Positions 34,927-45,336 of a stretch of DNA of 64,000 nt are shown here, piece after piece. Position 1 is the stretch's first letter. Each line of letters begins with the position of its first letter. Location of the stretch: positions 32,262 through 96,261 of the forward strand of contig NZ_JAMBOH010000020.1 in the NCBI RefSeq assembly GCF_023715505.1. The letters are read 5' to 3'. The position numbers and the translations under genes were made by a program. A model generated the notes under the pieces. That model did not search any database. It was given only the letters and a program-made list of their open reading frames with translations, and had not been told where the DNA came from. The DNA is from Neobacillus cucumis. Lineage in GTDB: Bacteria > Bacillota > Bacilli > Bacillales_B > DSM-18226.

Positions 34927-36327
34927 TTATGCATGAATTGCCTTTCCATCTACAGCAAGCGCTGCTTCACCAATCGCTTCGGCTAATGTTGGGTGTGGAT
35001 GGATCATATGAGCAATATCCATTGAAGTTGCATTCAAAACTTGGGCTAATCCAAACTCTGTAATCATATCCGTTACATGGGGACCCACCATATGGGCACC
35101 TAACATTTTATTTGTTCCTTCTTCAACAACAAGTTTGATAAATCCGTCTGATTCACCAAAAACGAGGGCCTTTCCGATCGCCCGGAATGAGAATTTACCG
35201 GTCTTAACTTGAAATCCTTTCTCCTTCGCATCATCTTCTGTGAGTCCAACACTTGCTACTTCTGGACTGCAATATACACATTTGGGAACTTGAGTTGGAT
35301 CTAGCACTTTAGGATTTTTTCCTGCCATATGTTCAATGGCAATCATTCCTTCATGTGAGGCGACATGGGCCAGCTGCAATCCCCCAATAACATCGCCAAT
35401 TGCGTATATGTTGGGTTCATTTGTTTGATAGAATTCATTTGTTTTGATAAAAATCCCATTCATTTCAATGGCTGTTTTTTCAAGCCCAATCCCTTCTATA
35501 TTCGGCAGCCTGCCTACGGATACTAAGAGTTTATCTGCAGAAAATGATACTTCTTTCCCTTTATGTTCTGCCTTGATCGAAACACCATCGCCTTTTTCAA
35601 GCGTTTCTGAAAGCACCTTTGCTCCTGTGACGATTTTCACGCCTTTTTTCTTTAGTAAGCGTTGGATTTCCTTTGAAACATCCTTATCTTCAGTCGGTAA
35701 AATACGATCAGCATATTCAATCACTGTAACCTGGATGTCGAAGTCCACTAGCATCGATGCCCATTCGATTCCGATTACTCCACCGCCAACAATGATAATT
35801 GACTTTGGTAACGTTTCCATTTCTAAGGCCTCATCTGATGTCATGACATACTTTTCATCGGCCTCCAAGCCATGAAATGTTCTTGGACGGGAACCTGTTG
35901 CAATTAAAATATTCCGAGGACTTAAAATGACTTCCCCTTCCTCAGTGTTTAATTGAACTAACACATCCTTTGACTCCAAGATACTTCCTTTTCCCTCATA
36001 AATATCGATTTTTCCCTTTTTCATTAAATGTTGGATCCCTTTATACAGGCGGTCCTGAATTTCTTCTTTTCGAGCTTGTACCTTTGTAAAATCAAGTCCA
36101 ACTTCTGGGGCAATGACACCATATTGATTTGCATTTTTTGTTTGTGTATATAATTCTGCACTTCTTAATAAGGCCTTGGTTGGGATGCATCCGGCATGAA
36201 GGCATGTTCCACCGATTTTTCCTTTTTCAACTACAGCCACTTTTAGGCCTAATTGCGAGGCGCGAATGGCAGCAACGTAGCCTCCTGGTCCCCCGCCGAT
36301 AATCACAATGTCATATTCTATTGTCAT
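34927..36327 (-). CDS. lpdA: Dihydrolipoyl dehydrogenase (L-protein)
   Basis: Reoxidises the dihydrolipoyl arm with NAD+. 466 residues: FAD motif IIGGGPGGYVAAIRASQLG, redox-active disulfide GGTCLHAGCIPTK, NAD motif IVGGGVIGIEW, and the C-terminal His-Glu pair in MIHPHPTLAEAIGEA. I place the start at the second ATG (36325-36327), eight bases behind AAGGAG. Its place after lipA and behind gcvPB marks it as the L-protein dedicated to glycine cleavage, not the pyruvate dehydrogenase copy. Confidence 0.93.
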   Translation of the reverse strand: MTIEYDIVIIGGGPGGYVAAIRASQLGLKVAVVEKGKIGGTCLHAGCIPTKALLRSAELYTQTKNANQYGVIAPEVGLDFTKVQARKEEIQDRLYKGIQHLMKKGKIDIYEGKGSILESKDVLVQLNTEEGEVILSPRNILIATGSRPRTFHGLEADEKYVMTSDEALEMETLPKSIIIVGGGVIGIEWASMLVDFDIQVTVIEYADRILPTEDKDVSKEIQRLLKKKGVKIVTGAKVLSETLEKGDGVSIKAEHKGKEVSFSADKLLVSVGRLPNIEGIGLEKTAIEMNGIFIKTNEFYQTNEPNIYAIGDVIGGLQLAHVASHEGMIAIEHMAGKNPKVLDPTQVPKCVYCSPEVASVGLTEDDAKEKGFQVKTGKFSFRAIGKALVFGESDGFIKLVVEEGTNKMLGAHMVGPHVTDMITEFGLAQVLNATSMDIAHMIHPHPTLAEAIGEAALAVDGKAIHA

Positions 36328-36433
36328 TTTCATTTCTCCTTTTCATCATACCTATTTTACCTACAAGAAAACTTCGATTTATAGTGGTAAAACAGGTGAT
36401 TCTCCTATCACACTAATAATAGCCAGGTTCCTA

Positions 36434-36739
36434 TTAATCTATCTCGATTGCACATGCACTTGAGATAAAGCTGTCTCCGACTAGAAAACCATTGTCATCT
36501 TGATAATCAATTATTGTTTCTTCATCTAAATAACGCTTTGTAAAGCGATCCAGTCGGATCTGCAGCCCCTCTATCTCTATGTATATATCGTTTCGGCGCG
36601 GTTCATCAAAAAGAAGTGAAAACTTAACTGACATCCCGCATCCGCCAGCCACTTCCGCATCAATCCGAGGAATTCCCTCTTCATTCCCAGCTAATTCTTT
36701 TAGCTTGTTTATGGCTGCTTCTGTCATTTTTAATATCAT
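36434..36739 (-). CDS. HesB/IscA-like protein
   Basis: A 101-residue protein of the HesB fold (YneR/YqkB type). Start MILKMTEAAINKLKELAG, a Cys in EVAGGCGMSVKF and a second in ISSACAIEID. Only these two of the usual three A-type cysteines are present, as in the Bacillus short forms. Between lipA and lpdA it could pass Fe-S clusters to lipoyl synthase, whose auxiliary cluster is used up in each turnover, or to the SdaA dehydratase. That role is inferred from position only. Start behind GGAGAGG. Confidence 0.75.
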   Translation of the reverse strand: MILKMTEAAINKLKELAGNEEGIPRIDAEVAGGCGMSVKFSLLFDEPRRNDIYIEIEGLQIRLDRFTKRYLDEETIIDYQDDNGFLVGDSFISSACAIEID

Positions 36740-36777
36740 CGGACCTCACCTCTCCTAACGCCTTATTTCCTTGATGT

Positions 36778-37656
36778 TTACGCATTCGCCTTTGCTGCAT
36801 TGACCTGTTCATCTGCATGATAAGAGGAGCGAACGAGCGGACCGGCTTCGCAGTGACTAAATCCTTTTGACATCGCTATTACTTTTAGTTCATCAAACTC
36901 CTGCGGGCTCCAATATTTTTGAACTTTTAAATGATGTTTGGTAGGTTGTAAATATTGGCCTATCGTCATAATATCGACATTGTTCACACGAAGATCATCC
37001 ATTGTTTCGATTATTTCTTCTTTTGTTTCTCCAAGACCAATCATAATACTTGATTTTGTTGGAATAGCGGCATTTAGTTCTTTTGCGCGGCGTAAAAATT
37101 CAAGGGAACGTTCGTAGGTAGCCCGTGCTCGAATTTTTGGTGATAAACGTTTTACCGTTTCAATATTGTGATTTAAAATGTCGGGCTTCGCATCCATTAA
37201 TGTCTTTAAGTTGTCATACTCACCATTCATATCGGAAGGAAGAACTTCAATACTGCAAAATGGATTACGGCGTCTAACGGCTCTCACCGTTTCTGCAAAA
37301 ACCCCTGCTCCTCCATCTTTTAAATCGTCGCGGGCAACAGCAGTAATCACGACATGCTTTAACCCCATCTGCTCCACAGATTCAGCGACGCGCTCCGGCT
37401 CTTCCCAATCAAGCTCTGTCGGCAGCCCCGTTTGAACCGCACAGAATCTGCAGGCACGTGTACATATACTTCCTAAAATCATAAAGGTTGCCGTTTTTCG
37501 TGATGCCCAGCATTCATGAATGTTCGGGCATTTGGCTTCTTCACAGACTGTGTGAAGCTTTTTTTCACGCATCATCGTTTTTAAACCTGTATACTGTTCA
37601 TTCGTATTTAATTTTATCTTGAGCCATTCTGGTTTACGTACATACTCGGTGGCCAT
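36778..37656 (-). CDS. lipA: Lipoyl synthase LipA
   Basis: Radical SAM enzyme that inserts two sulfurs into the octanoyl arm of H-protein and the E2 proteins. 292 residues with both clusters: the auxiliary site [13 protein letters not shown] and the SAM site CTRACRFC. The C-terminal RSSYHAD holds the Ser that ligates the auxiliary cluster. Start behind ATAGGAG. It is 87 bp after gcvPB across a hairpin that may lower its expression. A lipA inside a glycine-cleavage operon is not the usual Bacillus arrangement. Confidence 0.95.
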   Translation of the reverse strand: MATEYVRKPEWLKIKLNTNEQYTGLKTMMREKKLHTVCEEAKCPNIHECWASRKTATFMILGSICTRACRFCAVQTGLPTELDWEEPERVAESVEQMGLKHVVITAVARDDLKDGGAGVFAETVRAVRRRNPFCSIEVLPSDMNGEYDNLKTLMDAKPDILNHNIETVKRLSPKIRARATYERSLEFLRRAKELNAAIPTKSSIMIGLGETKEEIIETMDDLRVNNVDIMTIGQYLQPTKHHLKVQKYWSPQEFDELKVIAMSKGFSHCEAGPLVRSSYHADEQVNAAKANA

Positions 37657-37702
37657 CTAATTCACTCCTATGAACGGATCATATTATCTTCTAACTAGAA
37701 AA

Positions 37703-37734
37703 CCATCTGTACAGCGCATCCGCTGCACAGATGG
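37703..37734 (-). terminator. Partial terminator hairpin between gcvPB and lipA
   Basis: CCATCTGT..CAGCG paired with CGCTG..ACAGATGG, followed only by TTTTC, so a leaky terminator or an mRNA processing/stabilising hairpin. Confidence 0.5.
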
Positions 37735-37743
37735 AGGTTCATT

Positions 37744-39234
37744 TTAGGCGTTTACTGTTTCTTTTTCTTTCACTGCTGATTCCTCTTTTGTATAACGCAA
37801 AATCGGTTGTCTCGCTGCCTGTACTTCATCCAATCGGCCAATCACCGTTGTATGTGGTGCCTCTAATACGATACCTGGGTTTTCCTCTACCTCTTTGGCA
37901 ATTTGAATCATCACATCAGCAAATGCATCCATGGTTTCCTTTGACTCTGTTTCCGTCGGTTCGATCATCAAACACTCCTCCACATTCAGTGGGAAGTAAA
38001 TGGTCGGCGGATGGTAACCAAAATCCAGCAGACGTTTGGCCATATCGAGTGTTCTTACCCCTAACTTTTTCTGTCTTGACCCGGATAACACAAATTCATG
38101 CTTACAAATTTGTGAATATGGTGCATCAAAATACGGCTCAAGCTTTTTGCGAAGATAGTTCGCATGAAGGACGGCACCTTCCGATACTTGACGTAATCCT
38201 TCAGGTCCCATGGTGCGAATATAGGTGTACGCACGCAATAGAATTCCGAAGTTTCCATAATACCCTTTCACACGACCGATTGATAGAGGCTGGTTATAGT
38301 CTAGCTGATATTGATTATTTTCTTTGACCACTCGTGGAACTGGTAAAAACGGAATAAGCTTCTCTTTCACACCGACTGGACCTGCACCTGGACCGCCGCC
38401 GCCATGTGGTGTAGTAAAAGTTTTATGAAGATTTAAATGCACGATGTCAAAGCCCATTTGACCAGGTGTTGTTTTTCCTAAAATCGCATTGGCATTCGCA
38501 CCGTCATAGTACAATAAACCGCCTGCTTCATGGACAACATTAGCAATTTCAACAATTTCTTTTTCAAACAGACCGAGCGTATTCGGATTTGTCAGCATCA
38601 GTGCAGCTGTGTTATCATCCACATGTTTCTTTAATTCTTCCAGGTCGACTAACCCATGCTCATTGGATGGAATCGTTATGGTATCATAGCCGGCAACCGA
38701 TGCACTTGCAGGGTTTGTTCCATGAGCCGAGTCCGGAACGAGGACTTTTGTTCTCACTTCACCTTTTTGCTTATGATAGGCTTTGACCATCATTAGCCCT
38801 GTCCATTCACCTTGTGCTCCTGCTGAAGGCTGTAATGTCACTGCATCCATTCCTGTTATAACAGCTAGTTCTTCCTGTAATTCATATAATACTTCTAATG
38901 CGCCCTGTACGGTTTCAGTTGGCTGGTATGGATGAATACGGCTAAACCCTTCCAAACGGGCTACATCTTCATTTATTTTTGGATTGTACTTCATTGTACA
39001 AGAGCCAAGTGGATAGAAACCGTTATCGATCCCATGGTTTTTATTCGATAGTGCTGTATAATGGCGAACAAGCTGCAGTTCTGATACTTCCGGGAGTTCT
39101 GCCGGAATATCACGAATTAAATGCTGCGGAAGTTTATCATTTATATCCACTTTCGCAACATCACTTTCCGGAAGGCTTGAACCCACTCGTCCTTGACGAC
39201 TAATTTCAAAAATCAGATCATTATATTCCACCAT
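37744..39234 (-). CDS. gcvPB: Glycine dehydrogenase (decarboxylating) subunit 2
   Basis: PLP-bearing half of the split P-protein. 496 residues; the PLP Lys is in [17 protein letters not shown] and the C-terminal part has [18 protein letters not shown]. It decarboxylates glycine and passes aminomethyl to H-protein together with GcvPA. The start ATG at 39232-39234 lies inside the end of gcvPA (14-bp overlap), so translation is coupled, in keeping with a fixed 1:1 ratio. Confidence 0.95.
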   Translation of the reverse strand: MVEYNDLIFEISRQGRVGSSLPESDVAKVDINDKLPQHLIRDIPAELPEVSELQLVRHYTALSNKNHGIDNGFYPLGSCTMKYNPKINEDVARLEGFSRIHPYQPTETVQGALEVLYELQEELAVITGMDAVTLQPSAGAQGEWTGLMMVKAYHKQKGEVRTKVLVPDSAHGTNPASASVAGYDTITIPSNEHGLVDLEELKKHVDDNTAALMLTNPNTLGLFEKEIVEIANVVHEAGGLLYYDGANANAILGKTTPGQMGFDIVHLNLHKTFTTPHGGGGPGAGPVGVKEKLIPFLPVPRVVKENNQYQLDYNQPLSIGRVKGYYGNFGILLRAYTYIRTMGPEGLRQVSEGAVLHANYLRKKLEPYFDAPYSQICKHEFVLSGSRQKKLGVRTLDMAKRLLDFGYHPPTIYFPLNVEECLMIEPTETESKETMDAFADVMIQIAKEVEENPGIVLEAPHTTVIGRLDEVQAARQPILRYTKEESAVKEKETVNA

Positions 39235-40579
39235 TTACAACAGCCTCCAGTACCTCGATAAATTGGTCTATCTCTTCTTTCGTCCTCTGCTCGGTCACCG
39301 CGATTAGCATTTTGTTTTCAAAGCCGTAATCACTCACTAAGTCAAACCCACCGATAATTCCGGCCTCAAGCAGTTTTGCGTTTACCTCTTTGACAGGAAG
39401 AGGAAGTTCTACCACAAATTCATTAAAGAATGGTGCTTGGTTCGTAACGATAAAGCCGTTCTTTTGGAGACATTTTGCCATGTAATCAGCTTTTTCAATG
39501 TTTAGCTGAGCCATTTCACGTATTCCCTGCTTCCCAAGTGCACTCATACAAACAGCAGAAGCAAGTGCATTTAATGCCTGGTTTGAACAAATATTTGATG
39601 AAGCTTTATCACGGCGAATATGTTGTTCGCGTGCTTGAAGGGTTAAGACAAAGCCACGCTGTCCTTTCTCATCTTTCGTTTGCCCGACAATCCGTCCAGG
39701 GATTTTCCGCATAAATTTCTTACTTACGGCAAAATAACCACAATGCGGGCCGCCAAAAGACATTGGAATTCCTAATGGCTGCATATCGCCGATCACAATG
39801 TCCGCCCCAAGCTTACCGGGAGCCTGCAGGAGCGCTAGCGCTAGCGGATTGGAACTTACGATGAAAAGTGCTCCGTTTGCTGCGGCAATTTTTTTAATTT
39901 CTGCCAAATCTTCAATCGAACCGAAGAAGTTAGGATATTGAACAATAACAGCGGCTGTCCCCTTATCAATTTGGTCTTGCAATTTTTCTAAGTCGGTAAC
40001 ATCAGCAGCAAGATTCACATCTTCTACGGTATACCCTTGACCACTTGCTACCGTATTTAAGATGGCACGAGATTCAGGATGAACGGCCTTAGATACGAGC
40101 ACTTTCGAACGTCTTGTCGATGAAACGGCAAGTGATGCCGCTTCTGCAAGTGACGTAAACCCATCGTACATGGAAGAATTGGCAACATCCATTCCTGTCA
40201 GCTCACAAACCATCGTTTGGAATTCAAAAATGGCCTGTAATTCTCCTTGGCTGATTTCCGGCTGGTATGGTGTATAGGCCGTATAAAATTCAGAACGGGA
40301 AATCATGTGGTTGACCACACTTGGTATGTAGTGATCATAAGTACCTGCCCCTAGAAAGGTGGGGTATTGATTCGCATTTTTATTTTGGGATGCAAGACGA
40401 TTCATTTTTTTCAGTAAAAGGACTTCAGGGTCCGCCTTTGGAATATTTAGCTCACCTTGCAATTGAATTTCAGCTGGAATATCTTCAAACAACTCATCAA
40501 TAGAAGACATATTTAGAAAAGCGAGCATTTCTTCTTGATCTTGTTTCGTATCAGGGAGATATCTGTAAGTGGATGTCAT
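39221..40579 (-). CDS. gcvPA: Glycine dehydrogenase (decarboxylating) subunit 1
   Basis: Partner half of the P-protein, 452 residues from the ATG at 40577-40579 behind GGAGAGG, which is the normal family length. Marks: [48 protein letters not shown] [17 protein letters not shown], and [19 protein letters not shown]. One base separates it from the gcvH stop codon. Confidence 0.95.
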   Translation of the reverse strand: MTSTYRYLPDTKQDQEEMLAFLNMSSIDELFEDIPAEIQLQGELNIPKADPEVLLLKKMNRLASQNKNANQYPTFLGAGTYDHYIPSVVNHMISRSEFYTAYTPYQPEISQGELQAIFEFQTMVCELTGMDVANSSMYDGFTSLAEAASLAVSSTRRSKVLVSKAVHPESRAILNTVASGQGYTVEDVNLAADVTDLEKLQDQIDKGTAAVIVQYPNFFGSIEDLAEIKKIAAANGALFIVSSNPLALALLQAPGKLGADIVIGDMQPLGIPMSFGGPHCGYFAVSKKFMRKIPGRIVGQTKDEKGQRGFVLTLQAREQHIRRDKASSNICSNQALNALASAVCMSALGKQGIREMAQLNIEKADYMAKCLQKNGFIVTNQAPFFNEFVVELPLPVKEVNAKLLEAGIIGGFDLVSDYGFENKMLIAVTEQRTKEEIDQFIEVLEAVVNGGI

Positions 40580-40580
40580 T

Positions 40581-40976
40581 CTATTCCTCTCCTTCATTGA
40601 TAAATGCTTGATACTCATTTTCATTTAAAAGAGATTCCAATTCTTCTGGACTTGACATTTCCACTTCTACTAACCAGCCTTTACTGAATGGATAGGCGTT
40701 AATAGTTTCTGGAGCTTCTTCCAACTCTTCATTAATTCGAACAACTGTACCTGAAACTGGAGCATAAATTTCAGAAACTGCTTTAACCGATTCAATTGTT
40801 CCCATGGATTCATCTGCTGTTACATCATCATCGACTTGCGGACTTTCTACAAATACGATATCTCCTAACTGTTTTTGGGCATAATCAGAAATTCCAATTC
40901 GCACTCGATTTCCCTCTAATTGTAAAACCCACTCATGTTCCTTGCTGTATAGTAAGCTTGCAGTCGCTTGTGTCAT
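40581..40976 (-). CDS. gcvH: Glycine cleavage H-protein
   Basis: Lipoyl carrier of the glycine cleavage system and, in Bacillus, the relay for lipoate to other complexes. 131 residues; the lipoylated Lys is in [13 protein letters not shown]; the family start YSKEHEWV is present. It ends in an acidic tail (NEGEE). Start behind GGAAAGGAAG. It lies between gcvT and gcvPA; Bacillus usually keeps gcvH away from gcvT-PA-PB, so its inclusion here is notable. Confidence 0.95.
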   Translation of the reverse strand: MTQATASLLYSKEHEWVLQLEGNRVRIGISDYAQKQLGDIVFVESPQVDDDVTADESMGTIESVKAVSEIYAPVSGTVVRINEELEEAPETINAYPFSKGWLVEVEMSSPEELESLLNENEYQAFINEGEE

Positions 40977-41046
40977 TATTTTTACTTCCTTTCCATTTTT
41001 AAATTTGAGTTTACTGTTATTAAATTATTTTATTGAGTTTTTTAGG

Positions 41047-41078
41047 CACCAGGCTGCCTTGCTGCAGCCTGTATGGTG
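41047..41078. other. Intra-operon hairpin between gcvT and gcvH
   Basis: CAGGCTGC/GCAGCCTG with flanking CACC/GGTG, no T-run after it in the minus direction. Probably an mRNA processing or stability element in the 128-bp gap. Confidence 0.45.
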
Positions 41079-41104
41079 GTTTACTGGAGAACTCTGATAT
41101 TCTT

Positions 41105-42217
41105 TTAACCTCTTTTATAGAATGGTGTTTTCACAACAACAGCATCAATAAGCTTATTTCGAATTTCTATCTTTAATGGTGTCCCTACTTCAGCATGTTC
41201 CGCTTCTATTAAAACAAGACCAATGCTTTTCTTTAAAGTTGGTGATTGGGTTCCGGATGTCACAACACCAATTTCCTTTCCACCTTCTGAAGTTACCTTA
41301 TAACCATGACGCGGTATTCCCCGTCCTGTGGCTTCAATCCCAACTAATTTTCGTTTTAATCCAGCTTCTTTTTGGGCTAACAGTGCATCTTTCCCGATAA
41401 AATCACTTTCTTTTTTCAGTTTAACGGCGAAGCCGATTCCTGCTTCAAGCGGACTAATATCACTTAACAATTCTTGACCATAGAGTGCTAGACGTGCTTC
41501 TAAGCGGAGCGTATCTCGTGCTCCAAGCCCACATGGCTTTAAGCCGTCTTCACTTCCTGCGTCTAAAAGTTTTTCCCAAAGTGTTTCCGCTTGCTCTGCT
41601 GCTAAATAGAGCTCAAAACCATCTTCTCCTGTATAACCCGTACGGGATACGAGTACATCTGTTACACCGTCTAGAACAACATGTTGGGCAAAATAAAATG
41701 AGCCTATTTTGGAAAGATCGATTCCCGTTAACTTTTGCAAGATCCCTTCCGCTTTAGGACCTTGAATCGCAAGCTGGGCAGTTTCGTTCGAAATATTTTG
41801 GAGCGTCATCTCTCCTTTTACATGTTGCTGCATCCAATTGAAATCTTTCTCAATGTTAGCGGCATTAATGACGAGTAAATATTTTTCATGATCTAATTTG
41901 TAGACTAATAGATCATCGACTGTTCCCCCGTCTGGATAACACATAGCGGTATATTGTGCTTGATTGATGGCAAGCTTTGTCACATCGTTGGTGACAAGGT
42001 AGTTGATATAACCCTCTGCATCTTTCCCCTCAACAAGTACTTCACCCATATGAGAGACATCAAAGAGTCCTGCTTTTGTTCGGACCGCTTCATGCTCATC
42101 TAAAATGCTAGAAAACTGGACTGGAAGTGCCCAGCCGCCAAAATCTATAACCTTCGCACCATATTTTCCATACGTTTCGAAAAGTGGTGTTTGCTTTAAT
42201 GCTGTTACCGTACTCAT
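41105..42217 (-). CDS. gcvT: Aminomethyltransferase (T-protein)
   Basis: Moves the C1 unit from H-protein to THF with release of ammonia. 370 residues; [20 protein letters not shown] at the start, FDVSHMGEV, the THF-binding Asp region in [16 protein letters not shown], and [15 protein letters not shown]. Start behind AGGGGGGAG. It begins 11 bp after sdaAA. Confidence 0.96.
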   Translation of the reverse strand: MSTVTALKQTPLFETYGKYGAKVIDFGGWALPVQFSSILDEHEAVRTKAGLFDVSHMGEVLVEGKDAEGYINYLVTNDVTKLAINQAQYTAMCYPDGGTVDDLLVYKLDHEKYLLVINAANIEKDFNWMQQHVKGEMTLQNISNETAQLAIQGPKAEGILQKLTGIDLSKIGSFYFAQHVVLDGVTDVLVSRTGYTGEDGFELYLAAEQAETLWEKLLDAGSEDGLKPCGLGARDTLRLEARLALYGQELLSDISPLEAGIGFAVKLKKESDFIGKDALLAQKEAGLKRKLVGIEATGRGIPRHGYKVTSEGGKEIGVVTSGTQSPTLKKSIGLVLIEAEHAEVGTPLKIEIRNKLIDAVVVKTPFYKRG

Positions 42218-42228
42218 CTTGCTCCCCC

Positions 42229-43113
42229 CTATGATTTCCTGCAGAATAGTCGTTCTTTTACTTGTTTTCCTGTTTCAGTCGTTGCCAGTCCGCCAAGTGA
42301 GGTTTCGCGGAGTGTCCGAGGCATATCTTTTCCAACTCTATACATGGCTTCAATTACCTCATCACAAGGAATACGGCTTTCAATCCCGGCAAGGGACATG
42401 TCAGCTGCTGAAAATGCGATGGAGGTTCCGATCACATTCCGCTTAATGCAAGGAACTTCCACTAGTCCTGCCACTGGGTCACAAACCAAACCCAAAAGTG
42501 ACTTCATCGCAATGGCAGTGGCATTTACAGCTTGCTGTGGTGTACCCCCTTTTAACTCAACAATCGTTCCAGCGGCCATGGCCGTTGCCGAACCGACCTC
42601 AGCCTGGCACCCTCCGGCCGCTCCCGAAATGAAGGAACGGTTCGCAATGATATAGCCAAGCATGCTTGCCGTAAATAACCCCATGACTAAATCTTTAAAA
42701 GGCGTACCATCATTTTTATGAAGTGAAAACAATACCCCGGGCAAAATGCCGGCTGCTCCGGCCGTTGGCGTTGCTACAATGACACCCATTCGAGCATTGT
42801 TTTCTGAAGTGGCCAATGAAAAAGCCATTGCATTGCTAATATAATTTCCTGATAGGGATCTACCTTGATTGATATAATCATGCATCTTTACGGCATCACC
42901 GCCAGAAAGACCGCTTGGAGCGGCTGATGCATCATTGATACCGCTCGTAACAGCTTCTTTCATTTTGAGCAACCGCTCTTCCATCATGCTAATAATGGTT
43001 TCTTGGTCTTTGCCTGATCTTTTTACCTCCATCATCAACATCATTTCACCGACGGTTTTTTGTTCTCTTACACATGCATCGATTAGCTCTCTCATCGATT
43101 GAATTTCCATCAT
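42229..43113 (-). CDS. sdaAA: L-serine dehydratase, Fe-S subunit alpha
   Basis: Deaminates L-serine to pyruvate. 294 residues; the cluster cysteines lie in [18 protein letters not shown] and [16 protein letters not shown], as in the oxygen-sensitive two-subunit enzyme of Gram-positives. The start overlaps the sdaAB stop as ATGA, so the two are coupled. Inside a glycine-induced operon it turns the serine made by GlyA into pyruvate. Confidence 0.95.
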   Translation of the reverse strand: MMEIQSMRELIDACVREQKTVGEMMLMMEVKRSGKDQETIISMMEERLLKMKEAVTSGINDASAAPSGLSGGDAVKMHDYINQGRSLSGNYISNAMAFSLATSENNARMGVIVATPTAGAAGILPGVLFSLHKNDGTPFKDLVMGLFTASMLGYIIANRSFISGAAGGCQAEVGSATAMAAGTIVELKGGTPQQAVNATAIAMKSLLGLVCDPVAGLVEVPCIKRNVIGTSIAFSAADMSLAGIESRIPCDEVIEAMYRVGKDMPRTLRETSLGGLATTETGKQVKERLFCRKS

Positions 43114-43622
43114 TTTGCCCCCATTAGTGTTTTCCTTTTAGGTTGGTAATGACGAGCAAGAGCTGCAAAATCATCGCCTGCACTCAAACGGATATCGACC
43201 ATTTCGTCGTCTATCATAAAGATTTTGGATAAGCCGCCGCCGAGTGACACGCCGCCAACTTTAACAACATGTTCCTCACATTTTGCTGTTACGATGGCTA
43301 TATTTGGATGGTCATAATACTTACAGTCTTCTGCAAATTCGAACCTGTACTTCATCCCACCCTTTTTAGCCCATTCCAATGAATATTTTATGCGTGGATC
43401 ATCCGTTTCCATCCCTAGTAATCCGCCAAGAAGTGCTTTATCTGTTCCATGACCTTGATAGGTTTCAGCAAATGAATCATAAAAAACAATATTTGCTTCT
43501 TGCGGAGAATCTTCCAATAATTCGTATATAAACTTTCCAATCGATACGACCCCCGCTGTATGAGAACTCGATGGTCCCACCATGATTGGCCCGATAATGT
43601 CAAAACAACTTTGAAATTCCAT
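43110..43622 (-). CDS. sdaAB: L-serine dehydratase, subunit beta
   Basis: Partner of SdaAA, 170 residues from the ATG at 43620-43622 behind AAAGGGG. The substrate loop GPIMVGPSSSHTAG and FYDSFAETYQGHGTDKALLGG are intact. B. subtilis SdaAB is about 220 residues and ends in an ACT domain; here the protein stops before it, so serine regulation through ACT may be lacking. It begins 14 bp after glyA. Confidence 0.9.
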   Translation of the reverse strand: MEFQSCFDIIGPIMVGPSSSHTAGVVSIGKFIYELLEDSPQEANIVFYDSFAETYQGHGTDKALLGGLLGMETDDPRIKYSLEWAKKGGMKYRFEFAEDCKYYDHPNIAIVTAKCEEHVVKVGGVSLGGGLSKIFMIDDEMVDIRLSAGDDFAALARHYQPKRKTLMGAK

Positions 43623-43636
43623 CCGCATGCCCCTTT

Positions 43637-44887
43637 CTAGACTGTGACTGCCTCTTGAAATAACGGATAGGCGGCACAAATAGCTTTAGTTGTTTCCTTT
43701 GCTTTCTCAAGTACGACTTTGTCCCCTTTACTCTTCAGAACAGCCGCAATAACTTTTCCGATTCTCACCATTTCTTCATGCTTCATGCCGCGGGTCGTTA
43801 AAGCCGCTGTTCCCATCCGGATACCGCTTGTAACAAACGGCTTTTCTGGGTCATAAGGAATGGTATTTTTATTGACGGTGATGCCAGCTTCTTCTAATAA
43901 TTTTTCTGCTACTTTTCCAGTTAGGTTCCATGGACGTAAATCTAAAAGAACAATATGGTTATCTGTTCCACCAGAAACAAGGGCTGCCCCTTCATTTTTC
44001 AATGTCTCGCCAAGTGTGGCTGCATTTTCAATTACTTGTTTTGCATATTCCTTAAAGCTTGGCTGCAATGCTTCTTTAAAAGCCACCGCCTTGGCTGCAA
44101 TAATGTGCATGTGCGGGCCGCCTTGTATCCCTGGGAACACTGATTTATTTATCACTTTAATGATCTCTTCATCATTTGTTAAAATAATTCCGCTCCGCGG
44201 GCCTCTTAATGTTTTATGAGTAGTGCTCGTTACGACATCGGCATATGGAACCGGCGACGGATGTAGTCCGGCTGCAACTAGCCCGGCAATATGCGCCATA
44301 TCGACCATGAGTTTTGCGCCAACTTGATCAGCAATTTGCCTAAAGCGCGCGAAATCGATCTTTCTTGGGTAAGCACTTGCCCCGGCAATAATCAATTTTG
44401 GTTTTTCCTTATTCGCGATTGCTTCTAGTTCATCATAGTCAATCAATTGAGTATCCTCTTTAACCCCATAGGAGACAATATCAAACCATTTTCCTGAAAC
44501 ACTTACAGGGCTTCCGTGAGTTAAGTGCCCACCCTGCGAAAGGTTCATTCCCATCACTTTATCACCAGGCTGAAGCAATGCGAAGAATACAGCAAAATTG
44601 GCTTGTGCACCTGAGTGCGGTTGGACATTTGCATATTTGGCGCCAAAAAGCTGTGTTACGCGGTCAATAGCTGTTTGTTCTGCCACATCGACCACTTCGC
44701 AGCCACCATAGTAGCGCTTCCCTGGATAGCCTTCCGCATATTTATTGGTCATCACACTTCCCATTGCTTCTAACACATCAGGGCTCACGAAGTTTTCAGA
44801 TGCAATCAACTCCAATGTTTGAAGCTGGCGCTGCTGCTCATTCCTAATTGCTTCAAAAATAGTTGAATCATTTTGTTGTAATCCCAT
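43637..44887 (-). CDS. glyA: Serine hydroxymethyltransferase
   Basis: Joins glycine and 5,10-methylene-THF to serine. 416 residues; [11 protein letters not shown] near the start, the PLP Lys in [23 protein letters not shown] and [11 protein letters not shown]. Start behind AAGGAGGAG. It is the first gene behind the glycine riboswitch, so it should work towards serine when glycine is high. A Bacillus genome normally has another glyA for biosynthesis; this one is probably a dedicated catabolic copy, which I infer from its control. Confidence 0.95.
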   Translation of the reverse strand: MGLQQNDSTIFEAIRNEQQRQLQTLELIASENFVSPDVLEAMGSVMTNKYAEGYPGKRYYGGCEVVDVAEQTAIDRVTQLFGAKYANVQPHSGAQANFAVFFALLQPGDKVMGMNLSQGGHLTHGSPVSVSGKWFDIVSYGVKEDTQLIDYDELEAIANKEKPKLIIAGASAYPRKIDFARFRQIADQVGAKLMVDMAHIAGLVAAGLHPSPVPYADVVTSTTHKTLRGPRSGIILTNDEEIIKVINKSVFPGIQGGPHMHIIAAKAVAFKEALQPSFKEYAKQVIENAATLGETLKNEGAALVSGGTDNHIVLLDLRPWNLTGKVAEKLLEEAGITVNKNTIPYDPEKPFVTSGIRMGTAALTTRGMKHEEMVRIGKVIAAVLKSKGDKVVLEKAKETTKAICAAYPLFQEAVTV

Positions 44888-44989
44888 TCCTACTCCTCCT
44901 TGAAATATCGCTCAAACTACCCTTTAATGTGTCAAAATGGAAGATTGATCTCCCATTTTCACTATCCAAACACGACTTTTTTTGCACGC

Positions 44990-45045
44990 AAAAAAGGACA
45001 GAAGAAGGGTAGCTTAAAAGCTCTTTGTCCCTTCTCTGTCCTTTT
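44990..45045 (-). terminator. Expression-platform terminator of the glyA-operon glycine riboswitch
   Basis: AAAGGACAGAGAAGGGACAAAGAGC pairs with the complementary run ending CTTCTGTCCTTTTTT. Its left arm takes up the last bases of aptamer 2, so glycine binding should prevent it (an ON switch). Confidence 0.85.
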
Positions 45046-45226
45046 ACCTGAGAGTTTAGTTCTGTGTAGAACATCCCCTTTGGTGGCATCTCATATTATG
45101 CGCTCTCCAGAGTTGCGTCCAGCTGTGGTTCCATCTACCTGAGAGATTTATTCCAAGGGTTTTTTTGGAACTTGCTCCTTCGGTGGCGTGTAAATCTTGC
45201 ACTCTCCCACAACTGTCATCCGCTCT
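45041..45226 (-). promoter_or_regulatory. Tandem glycine riboswitch upstream of glyA
   Basis: Two glycine aptamers in series on the minus strand. Aptamer 1 (about 45131-45226) has GAGCGGATGACA, GGGAGAG, CACCGAAGGAGCAA and ATCTCTCAGGTA. Aptamer 2 (about 45041-45128) has GGAGAGCGC, GCCACCAAAGGGGATG and AACTCTCAGGTAAAAGGAC. These are the conserved cores of the gcvT element, with a short linker, followed by a terminator. Cooperative glycine sensing is known for such tandems. Confidence 0.93.
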
Positions 45227-45243
45227 ATTTTTTTGTTATTTTC

Positions 45244-45272
45244 AGAATAGTTGTTATGTCGATTCAAGTCAA
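45244..45272 (-). promoter_or_regulatory. Promoter of the glyA-gcv operon
   Basis: TTGACT (45267-45272), 17 bp, TATTCT (45244-45249), placing the start point a few bases before aptamer 1. Confidence 0.75.
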
Positions 45273-45336
45273 GCGTTTTTTTACTTTTTTTGAAAACGGT
45301 AACATTAAAATACAAGAATAGCATTGAAGTGGCTGT

